Under the pieces are notes generated by a model. It had not been told where the DNA came from. It did not search any database and saw only the letters and a program-made list of their open reading frames with translations. A DNA stretch of 7,826 nucleotides from an uncultured archaeon (GTDB lineage Archaea; Thermoproteota; CALKCG01; B24): assembly GCA_938082915.1 (NCBI GenBank), contig CALKCG010000101.1:1-7826 (forward strand), given 5' to 3'. Made by a program: the position numbers and the translations under genes. The stretch's first letter is position 1, and each line of letters starts with the position of its first letter. Shown here piece by piece: positions 1-5,194 of this stretch.

Positions 1-33
1 TTGTTTTTAAAGGGTTACAGTCTTCTAAAAAGA

Positions 34-842
34 TCAGCCTCTCATAAATGGTTTTCTATGCTTGGTTCTGCTACATCTTCGGGTGTTAAGTGGTAAGATG
101 TCTTTGCTGACTCTATGCATTACCTGCTCTATTCTTCTCTCTTTCACGTATTCTGCCTGAAGCTTCTGAGACCTCCTTCTGTCACCCAGAACTTCCGCTG
201 ATTCTTCCCACGCTTCTAAAGTAGACATGGTGAAGCCTTGGCAATCAGCTTAAATCATACTTGAACAGTTTCCTCTTTTTACTGGTTGCACAGTCAAGGC
301 TTCGCTCGTTTGTATCTATCACTATGTATCCCATGGACTCAGCTACCTCAGCAGTCTTTGAGAAAATCACCGTAATTGTGCTGACAGTTATAGTAACTGA
401 ACATACCTTGAGCGTGAGATCGGATAGGAAGTGTCCCTGATATTCGCCCATCATTAGGAGTATTTCCATGAAATGCCTCAACTTAACAGGGATTCTTAGG
501 ACACGACCTCTGGTTTTAAATGTCTGATTGTCAAGCTTTAGGAAAGCCCTTTTAATGTATGGGGTTTTTCCGCCTCCAGTTTCTAATTAATTCGCAAGCC
601 ACTTCGCAGACGCTCAACATGTAGTAAGTATGTAAACCATAACATTTGAAAGGTTCGTATGCAGTCTTGATAAGCATAAATCTTGATGTTATTCTTTGCT
701 CTGAAGCAACCCTAACGGCTTCGTCGACCATATCTCGGAAAGTCTCCAGCAAATCTCCTATAAGCTTTGAATGTTTAAATCGAACTGCCTTAATTGCTAG
801 CGCAAGTAAAGATTGCTTATCGTTGTTATTAAGATTTACCAC
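34..842 (-). pseudogene. Decayed IS605-family OrfB (TnpB-like) transposase remnant
   Basis: TnpB proteins are RNA-guided RuvC-like nucleases carried by IS200/IS605 elements. Three minus-strand pieces in different frames read as one archaeal-type TnpB. Piece one (GTG at 842 to the stop near 552) contains YGLHTYYMLSVCEVAC and ends in RNWRRKNP. Piece two (about 559 to 236) continues with YIKRAFLKLDNQTFK, then LRIPVKLRHF and VIDTNERS, where the Asp fits the RuvC-I metal ligand. Piece three (about 247 to 34) has KLQAEYVKERR and MHRVSKDIL. The first frameshift lies in the A5/C4 run at 561-569; the second is near 236-247. After VSKDIL the family pattern is lost, so the RuvC-II Glu, the zinc ribbon and RuvC-III are absent. 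No TnpA gene or clear element end is visible. The protein is almost certainly inactive. Family assignment rests on remembered motifs. Confidence 0.8.
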
Positions 843-881
843 TCGTCACTCGAGGATACACCAAAACCCTATGCTTAAAGA

Positions 882-900
882 GTTAGAGTTAAATTAAAAA
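882..900 (+). promoter_or_regulatory. Candidate TATA box for the Lrp/AsnC gene
   Basis: An AT-rich TTAAATTA stretch at 889-896, preceded by purine-rich sequence, lies about 30 bases before the ATG at 925. Archaeal spacing would place transcription start close to the start codon, giving a leaderless or nearly leaderless message. That agrees with the lack of a Shine-Dalgarno sequence there. An imperfect inverted repeat (ATTAATCT / AAGATAAT, 901-920) sits between box and gene and could serve autoregulation, but the region is so AT-rich that chance is likely. Confidence 0.35.
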
Positions 901-924
901 ATTAATCTGATAAAGATAATTTTA

Positions 925-1350
925 ATGGTTAAACTTGACAATATTGATAGGAAGATCCTTGAAGTACTTAAGAGTAACTCGAGAATGAAGTATACGGAAT
1001 TAGCCCGTATTGTCGGTGTTACTGAAGGTGCTGTTAGAAGAAGAGTTAACAGGCTTGTAAAGAATGGTGTTATAAAGAAGTTTACTGTTGAGGTCAGTGC
1101 TACAAAGCCCCTATTGAAGGCCCTTGTCCTCATATCTGCTAGAACCTCCCATCCTCTATCTACGGTTTCTGAGGAGGTGAAAAAACTCCACGATGTTGAA
1201 GCGGTTTATGAGGTTTCAGGACTTTACGACATTGTTGCCATAATAAAATCCAGCGATGTGTCCGATTTAAATAATTGTATTGACGAAATTCGTAAAATTG
1301 ATGGTGTAGAATCAACGAATACCCTAGTAGTTTTAAGAGAATTTTCATAA
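925..1350 (+). CDS. Lrp/AsnC-family transcriptional regulator, LysM-like
   Basis: This 141-residue protein is a standard-length Lrp/AsnC regulator. Residues 5-52 form the winged helix-turn-helix: LDNIDRKILEVLKSNSR is the classic start, and GVTEGAVRRRVNRL contains the recognition helix. Residues 62-141 form the RAM effector-binding domain, with the GLYD turn at 99-102 and STNTLVVLREF at the end. Such proteins bind DNA as dimers or octamers and respond to amino acids. The overall pattern resembles Sulfolobus LysM, which regulates a lysine cluster. The next gene encodes a homocitrate-synthase-like enzyme 62 bases downstream with its own promoter, making it the likely target. The ATG at 925 is used because the helix-turn-helix begins at once and no in-frame extension is needed. 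The effector is inferred to be an amino acid or pathway intermediate and is not shown by the sequence. Confidence 0.9.
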   Translation: MVKLDNIDRKILEVLKSNSRMKYTELARIVGVTEGAVRRRVNRLVKNGVIKKFTVEVSATKPLLKALVLISARTSHPLSTVSEEVKKLHDVEAVYEVSGLYDIVAIIKSSDVSDLNNCIDEIRKIDGVESTNTLVVLREFS

Positions 1351-1356
1351 GATATC

Positions 1357-1370
1357 CGAAAAACTTATAT
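1357..1370 (+). promoter_or_regulatory. Archaeal BRE/TATA promoter of the homocitrate-synthase-like gene
   Basis: CGAAAAAC (BRE-like, 1357-1364) is followed directly by TTATAT (1365-1370). Transcription would begin near 1392-1395, leaving a leader of about 20 bases that holds the GGTGG ribosome site (1401-1405), seven bases before the GTG start at 1413. The arrangement is typical of archaeal promoters and shows the gene can be transcribed independently of the upstream regulator. Confidence 0.6.
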
Positions 1371-1390
1371 TCAGTTAAAGCATCACTGTA
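1370..1390. promoter_or_regulatory. Possible Lrp-type operator (imperfect inverted repeat)
   Basis: TTCAGT (1370-1375) and ACTGTA (1385-1390) form an inverted repeat matching at five of six positions, with a nine-base spacer, 21 bases in all. It overlaps the end of the TATA box and runs up to the predicted transcription start, which is where a repressing Lrp dimer would act. The repeat is short and could be chance. Confidence 0.25.
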
Positions 1391-1412
1391 GTAGTCGAAT
1401 GGTGGTTGAATC

Positions 1413-2852
1413 GTGCCATCTATAAGGCTTAAGCATATAATAGATTCCACGCTTAGAGAAGGAGAGCAAGCACCTAGAGTCTACTTCAAGCCGGAGGAAA
1501 AATGTACTCTAGCCAGGATGATCTATGAAACAGTGGGGGAAAAGCTTTACATGGAGATTGGTTCCCCTTACAGTCCCAAGTATAGAGCTGGCGTTGAAAG
1601 CGTTGTAAAGTATTTTAAAGAGCTTGGATATGATGATGCGAAGCTTATCGGGCACTGTAGATGCCTAAGAGAAGATGTTGATGTTGCTTGGAAATGCGGA
1701 ACCTGGGGGGTAACAGTCTTCCTCTCACCTACGGAAAAACACCTCTTATACAAACTCAACGGTATGAGCTATGAGAAGGCTTTAGCTACTGTAAGAGATG
1801 TAGTATCTTATGCTAAGGATAATATCGGTTTTGAATGCGTCATATACACTATGGAAGACGCTACGAGTCTACCAGTTGAGAAAATCATAGAGGTTGGAAA
1901 GGTGGCTGAAGAAGCTGGAGCTGACATGTTGAAGATACCAGATACTAAAGGTCAAGCTGAACCTCTACAATTCAGAGAAATTATAGCTAGAACGGCGGAG
2001 GAGATTAGTATTCCACTAGATGTCCATTGTCATAACGACAGAGGGCTCGCAGTTATAAATAGTATAATGGGTTTGCTTGGTGGGGCTAGAAGCTTCGATG
2101 TGTCTGTCATGGGAATCGGAGAGCGGTGTGGAATAGCAGACCTAGCAACATCAGCTGAAAACCTTGAATCCCTTTACGGTGTAAAGACCGGTATAGACTT
2201 TAGAAGAATTCCTCAACTCTACAACTATCTATCTGCCATATCCGGTATACCTATTCCCCCTTTCCATCCCATTGTTGGGGTTTTTGCTAGGACTCATAAA
2301 GCTGGTACTCATCAGAAAGCAGTTTTGAAGTGCCCTGAAACCTACGAAACGATAGACTTCTCTAAATACGGTCTTGAGAGACTTTACGAATTTGGAGCTA
2401 TGCAGTCTAAAGAGCTTATAGAAGTTCTTCTAGATGAGTATGATATAAATCAGAGCGTTAAGTCTAAGATCGTAGATAGAATACGATCAGTATCCATGGA
2501 GAAAGGTAGAGATTTAAGGCTTCCAGAGGTATGGAGTATAATTCAAGAGGAAACCGGAAAACCTGTTAAAACGAAGCCAGGCTTTACCGGAAGCATAGGA
2601 GATGCCGTTATATTTCTCAAAGTCAAACCTGGACATAATGAACAGGACATAGTGGAAAACATTAGGAAGCTTCTCGTTAAGTATAATACGCCTTTTAGAA
2701 TTAGAGAGATTACGGGATACTGGGATTATCTTATCGATATTAAAGACGTACCCAATACAAGCCTCTTAGATAGTATAACTCAAAATATTAGAAGCTTAAG
2801 TTCAGGAATAGAAGAAACAAGTACATCAATAGTCTTCGACGAATTCAGGTAA
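1413..2852 (+). CDS. Homocitrate synthase-like enzyme with C-terminal RAM domain
   Basis: A 479-residue protein of the HMGL-like / isopropylmalate-homocitrate synthase superfamily, which condenses acetyl-CoA (or another acyl-CoA) with a 2-oxoacid. The TIM barrel fills residues 5-260. DSTLREGEQ (11-19) supplies the metal Asp and catalytic Arg, HCHND (205-209) the two metal His, and GIGERCG (234-240) the conserved turn. THKAG at 294-298, followed by LKCPETYETID, resembles yeast-type homocitrate synthases, suggesting 2-oxoglutarate as acceptor. Residues about 394-479 are an Lrp-type RAM fold with GYWD (435-438) and ending in TSTSIVFDEF, so allosteric feedback is likely. The GTG start follows GGTGG at good spacing. 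Unusual points are Cys239 where homocitrate synthases often have Asn, and a barrel motif PDTKG instead of ADTVG. Lysine (alpha-aminoadipate) biosynthesis is the default role. A related chain-extension reaction is possible. Confidence 0.8.
   Translation: MPSIRLKHIIDSTLREGEQAPRVYFKPEEKCTLARMIYETVGEKLYMEIGSPYSPKYRAGVESVVKYFKELGYDDAKLIGHCRCLREDVDVAWKCGTWGVTVFLSPTEKHLLYKLNGMSYEKALATVRDVVSYAKDNIGFECVIYTMEDATSLPVEKIIEVGKVAEEAGADMLKIPDTKGQAEPLQFREIIARTAEEISIPLDVHCHNDRGLAVINSIMGLLGGARSFDVSVMGIGERCGIADLATSAENLESLYGVKTGIDFRRIPQLYNYLSAISGIPIPPFHPIVGVFARTHKAGTHQKAVLKCPETYETIDFSKYGLERLYEFGAMQSKELIEVLLDEYDINQSVKSKIVDRIRSVSMEKGRDLRLPEVWSIIQEETGKPVKTKPGFTGSIGDAVIFLKVKPGHNEQDIVENIRKLLVKYNTPFRIREITGYWDYLIDIKDVPNTSLLDSITQNIRSLSSGIEETSTSIVFDEFR
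2592..2849 (+). other. RAM (Lrp effector) domain fused to the synthase
   Basis: Residues 394-479 of the synthase align end to end with the C-terminal domain of the regulator encoded at 925-1350. Matching features are a hydrophobic first strand, a GxxD turn (GYWD against GLYD), a helix with a regularly spaced I/L pattern, and a closing strand of type T-x-T-x-IV-x-x-EF. RAM domains bind amino acids at dimer interfaces, so this part probably senses the pathway end product. Confidence 0.7.
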
Positions 2853-2884
2853 ACCTAATTTTTACTTTAAGCATCTTTTTCTTA
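2853..2884 (+). terminator. T-rich gap between synthase and SpeD-like gene
   Basis: Two T-rich runs (2859-2863 and 2875-2880) follow the synthase stop and could act as an archaeal oligo-T terminator. The same gap holds a TATA-like ACTTTAAG (2864-2871), which would start a transcript near 2893. The downstream gene may therefore be read through or have its own promoter. Confidence 0.3.
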
Positions 2885-3262
2885 GTGTCTGTTTTGAAGA
2901 ATCTGCTTCCTCAAGTTAAAAGAAGAAGAGTCTTCATAGAGGGTTTTTATAACGTAGAGGTCGATAGGCCTCTTATTGAAAGATTCTTCAATGAATTGGC
3001 TGAAACACTATCAATGGTTCCGATAACTGAACCTATTATTTTCAGCCCAGACTTTCGAAATCATCCAATTCACAAGGGATTAGCAGGTTACATGGGCTGG
3101 GTTGAATCTGGGGTTTCTTTGTACACTTGGCGAGAGTTTAAGTTCTTCACAGTAGATATTTACACATGTAAGGATTTCGATTTGGATAGAGCTTTAAAAG
3201 TAATCGATAAATTTTTAATTCCCTCCGTTATCGTATACGAGGAATTCCGTTACGATGGTTGA
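2885..3262 (+). CDS. SpeD-like protein (S-adenosylmethionine decarboxylase family), divergent active site
   Basis: A 125-residue protein, the usual length for class 1b S-adenosylmethionine decarboxylases, which cut themselves and use a pyruvoyl group. VESGVSLYTWREF (73-85) and FTVDIYTCKDF (88-98) align without gaps to the SpeD core. The self-cleavage pair Glu74-Ser75 and the catalytic Cys95 are kept. By alignment with Thermotoga SpeD, the processing residues Ser55 and His68 are replaced by Ala67 and Tyr80, and the His after the pyruvoyl Ser is Gly76. It may be a decarboxylase with a different substrate, since SpeD homologues that became ornithine or arginine decarboxylases are known, or an unprocessed protein. 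GTG at 2885 has no ribosome site; TTG at 2894 is an alternative three codons later. The gene lies 32 bases after the synthase and overlaps the opposing ligase gene by 13 bases. Confidence 0.7.
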   Translation: MSVLKNLLPQVKRRRVFIEGFYNVEVDRPLIERFFNELAETLSMVPITEPIIFSPDFRNHPIHKGLAGYMGWVESGVSLYTWREFKFFTVDIYTCKDFDLDRALKVIDKFLIPSVIVYEEFRYDG

Positions 3263-4386
3263 TGATCTTTCAGCGCTTCTAAACACAAGTCAACGTATTT
3301 TTCAGCTGGGTTTACTCCCGTAGCATTCCTAGTGTTCATTGCGTAATCAAACCTTGAATTGGCTTCATGGATCTTAAGGCCGCTACTTTCAAGTAAACTT
3401 GAAATGACTTTTTTAAGCTTTATGTAGGAATCATCCATTTTAAACTTCTGAAACATAAGCTCCATTTCATTCTTCCACTCACCATAGCGTTTAAACTTGT
3501 TTTCATCTACAAACTCCCTAATTTTATCGTAAATTTTTACACATTCACCAGCAAGCTTATACAAAATGCTGTAGTCTACATCTATATTCTCTATTTGAGG
3601 CATAGCATCTAAAGCAATTATACCATACTCCTCCTCTTGCATTATGATCTCTGCGGCTTTTAAAACTTCATTTACGTGCTCTGGGTAATTTTCCAATTCA
3701 ACACCTACTGGTAGTCCTCCAAGGTGAGTATTTGTTCTAAACTCTTCAGGTCTTCTAGAAACTCTAGCTATGCAACACAGTATACCTGTTCTCCATTTAT
3801 CCTTGTAGGCGATTATTCTAAGGTCAAAACCGGGTTTTTCAACATACTCCTGCAGGAAAACACCTTCTGGATTTATTTCGCTTGGCTTAGAGTTCTCTCT
3901 GAGAACTTCAATTAAACGCTCTCTACAATCGATTTTAATTATGCCTCTACCCCAGCTTCCATGCGTAGGCTTAAATACAACTGGGTATTTTAGTTTAACC
4001 TCCGCCTCTTCAACAATTTCATCTATCCAGTTGCTTAAACCATGTAAATCCCTTGGAAACGGCTTAAACAGGCCCTTGGGGACTTTAATACCGAATTTAT
4101 CAAGTGTTTCAACGGTTTTAATCTTATTGGAACATAATTCTTCAACTCTATACGAGTTTATAATTGTTTTATTGAAGCTTGTAATTCTCCTAGCCGCTTC
4201 TAAAGCTCTATTCTTGCTTTCACAACGATTTATCGCGACATAAACGTCTATTAAATCCATCTCTGAAAGCATTGAAGGGTCTTTAGTGAAGATCTTTTTA
4301 AAAGTTAACCCCCTTCTATTGGCCGTTAATAACAGCTCAGCTTCGTCTATGGTTAATCTATCGTAGAGTAGTGCAGCGTAGCCCAT
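3250..4386 (-). CDS. LysX/RimK-like ATP-grasp ligase with a helical insertion
   Basis: This 378-residue protein belongs to the ATP-grasp amino-acid ligases that form amide or peptide bonds through acyl phosphates (LysX, ArgX, RimK, MptN, CofF). The N-terminus LLYDRLTIDEAELL resembles LysX. KPTHGSWGRGI (139-149), FLQEYVEKPGFDLR (177-190) and RTNTHLGG (217-224) match LysX motifs. Metal ligands are Asp260, Glu341 and Asn343, the last two in IHEANSRFDYAMN, followed by TGV (356-358). LysX proteins are near 280 residues. The excess lies mainly at about 265-335, a charged helical insertion between the metal-binding strands. The ATG at 4386 follows AGGTAG by six bases. The gene is divergent from the cofactor operon and convergent with the SpeD-like gene. 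No LysW gene is present, so the substrate could be LysW, a pterin, a deazaflavin or a methanofuran precursor. Confidence 0.8.
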   Translation of the reverse strand: MGYAALLYDRLTIDEAELLLTANRRGLTFKKIFTKDPSMLSEMDLIDVYVAINRCESKNRALEAARRITSFNKTIINSYRVEELCSNKIKTVETLDKFGIKVPKGLFKPFPRDLHGLSNWIDEIVEEAEVKLKYPVVFKPTHGSWGRGIIKIDCRERLIEVLRENSKPSEINPEGVFLQEYVEKPGFDLRIIAYKDKWRTGILCCIARVSRRPEEFRTNTHLGGLPVGVELENYPEHVNEVLKAAEIIMQEEEYGIIALDAMPQIENIDVDYSILYKLAGECVKIYDKIREFVDENKFKRYGEWKNEMELMFQKFKMDDSYIKLKKVISSLLESSGLKIHEANSRFDYAMNTRNATGVNPAEKYVDLCLEALKDHQPS

Positions 4387-4389
4387 CTT

Positions 4390-4429
4390 AATCTACCTAA
4401 ATACTTATGAAGCTTAAAAATCTACCTAA
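4390..4429. repeat. Two direct copies of AATCTACCTAA in a divergent promoter
   Basis: AATCTACCTAA occurs at 4390-4400 and again at 4419-4429, starts 29 bases apart (nearly three helical turns), in the only spacer between two divergent transcription units. The left copy overlaps the ribosome site of the ligase gene and the two copies bracket the TATA-like box. The layout suits binding sites for a regulator of both directions. Confidence 0.45.
4411..4420 (+). promoter_or_regulatory. TATA-like box of the methanofuran operon, possibly bidirectional
   Basis: CTTAAAA (4413-4419) lies about 25 bases before an expected start near 4440, leaving a leader of about 20 bases with a ribosome site. Read on the minus strand the same element is TTTTAAG, about 30 bases before the ligase ATG. 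One box may therefore serve both directions, or two boxes may overlap. Confidence 0.45.
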
Positions 4430-4446
4430 GAAAGGTTGAAAGGGTT

Positions 4447-4452
4447 GAGGTG
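4447..4452 (+). promoter_or_regulatory. Ribosome binding site fixing the TTG start at 4460
   Basis: GAGGTG lies seven bases before TTG at 4460. The protein then begins KVIPVLDVKNG, the expected first beta strand of the HisA fold, which supports the rare start. Confidence 0.7.
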
Positions 4453-4459
4453 CTGATTT

Positions 4460-5182
4460 TTGAAGGTCATACCTGTCCTAGATGTTAAAAACGGTTTAAC
4501 CGTTTGGGCTAAAATGAGTTTTAGGGACTTGTACAAGCCCATTAGAAGCAACTTATACCCATTTTCAAGTCCACTAGCCGCTGTTAAAAAGCTATCATTC
4601 TTAGGGTTTAAAACAGTTTACGTGGCTGATCTAGATGCCATAATTTACGGTTTTATAAACACGGAGCTGTATAAATCTCTATCTTCAGAAGTGAAATTGA
4701 TGGTAGATCCGGGGATTAAAAGTCTTGAAGAGGCCTCAAAGGTAATTGATGTCGGAGTTGGGAAGCTTATAGTGGCTACGGAAACGCTTCCAAGGTTAGA
4801 AATTGCCAAGTCGATTTTAGAAGTCTATGGATGTGAACGGGTGGTTTTAAGTTTAGACCTTAAGAACCGTGAGATTCTATCTAAGATTCCAGAATTTAAG
4901 GGTCTCACCCCTAAAGAATGCCTCGAGGAGTTTGTGAAACTTGGCTTTGAAGAAGCGATCGTCGTTGATTTGGCCAGAGTCGGCTCTTATAGTGGGCTTG
5001 ATTTGGAGCTCATAAGGGAGCTGAAAACCATACCTATTAAACTAATAGTCGGCGGGGGTGTTCGAAACTTAAACGACTTGATAGTGTTGAGGGAGATGGG
5101 GGTTGAAGCCGTTCTAGTGGCTTCTGCCCTTCATCAATCCGAGTTGACAATACCTGAGCTTAAAGATGCTGGCCTTCTCTAG
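4460..5182 (+). CDS. HisA/HisF-related TIM-barrel protein of the methanofuran/methanopterin gene neighbourhood
   Basis: A 240-residue beta/alpha barrel of the HisA/HisF family, in the branch typical of methanogens and other C1-cofactor-making organisms rather than histidine operons. Both acid-base Asp positions of HisA are present: Asp8 in VLDVKNG and Asp133 in SLDLKN. The C-terminal phosphate site is intact: DLARVGSYSG (170-179), GGGVRN (198-203) and VLVASALH (218-225). The N-terminal phosphate loop is altered: VDPGIK (82-87) instead of a GGGIR-type loop, and VATET (105-109) instead of a GT-type loop. This suggests a substrate with one phosphate rather than the bis-phosphorylated ProFAR. The stop codon touches the ribosome site of mfnD, so the genes are translationally coupled. 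An isomerase-like step in cofactor synthesis is inferred; the reaction is unknown to me. Confidence 0.8.
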   Translation: MKVIPVLDVKNGLTVWAKMSFRDLYKPIRSNLYPFSSPLAAVKKLSFLGFKTVYVADLDAIIYGFINTELYKSLSSEVKLMVDPGIKSLEEASKVIDVGVGKLIVATETLPRLEIAKSILEVYGCERVVLSLDLKNREILSKIPEFKGLTPKECLEEFVKLGFEEAIVVDLARVGSYSGLDLELIRELKTIPIKLIVGGGVRNLNDLIVLREMGVEAVLVASALHQSELTIPELKDAGLL

Positions 5183-5187
5183 GAGGT
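5181..5187 (+). promoter_or_regulatory. Strong ribosome binding site for mfnD
   Basis: AGGAGGT overlaps the last two bases of the preceding stop codon and sits seven bases before the TTG at 5195. It decides the start and couples translation of the two genes. Confidence 0.8.
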
Positions 5188-5194
5188 TGCTATT

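Noticed and set aside
42..110. Alternative minus-strand frame reading LTPEDVAEPSIENHL near the end of the transposase remnant
   Set aside because: It looks protein-like and could be a displaced C-terminal tail, but I cannot match it to a known TnpB end.
646..897. Plus-strand open frame of 83 codons over the transposase remnant
   Set aside because: It is antisense to recognisable TnpB sequence and has no protein-like motif of its own.
1..924. CRISPR array, tRNA or rRNA genes, or IS terminal hairpins around the transposase remnant
   Set aside because: I see no regular repeats, tRNA-like arms or convincing element ends.
894..1450. Minus-strand open frames opposite the Lrp gene and the synthase start
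   Set aside because: They are antisense shadows; the plus-strand proteins have clear family motifs.
3724..4243. Two plus-strand open frames within the ligase gene
   Set aside because: Both lie antisense to conserved ATP-grasp motifs and resemble nothing.
4489..4505. 17-base palindrome AAACGGTTTAACCGTTT near the start of the HisA-like gene
   Set aside because: It encodes the conserved KNGLTV segment, the hairpin stem would be only six pairs, and nothing suggests a binding protein. Worth recording, but probably chance.
4460..5182. True histidine-pathway HisA
   Set aside because: The N-terminal phosphate loop is lost, the flanking genes are mfn genes, and there are no other his genes in the window.
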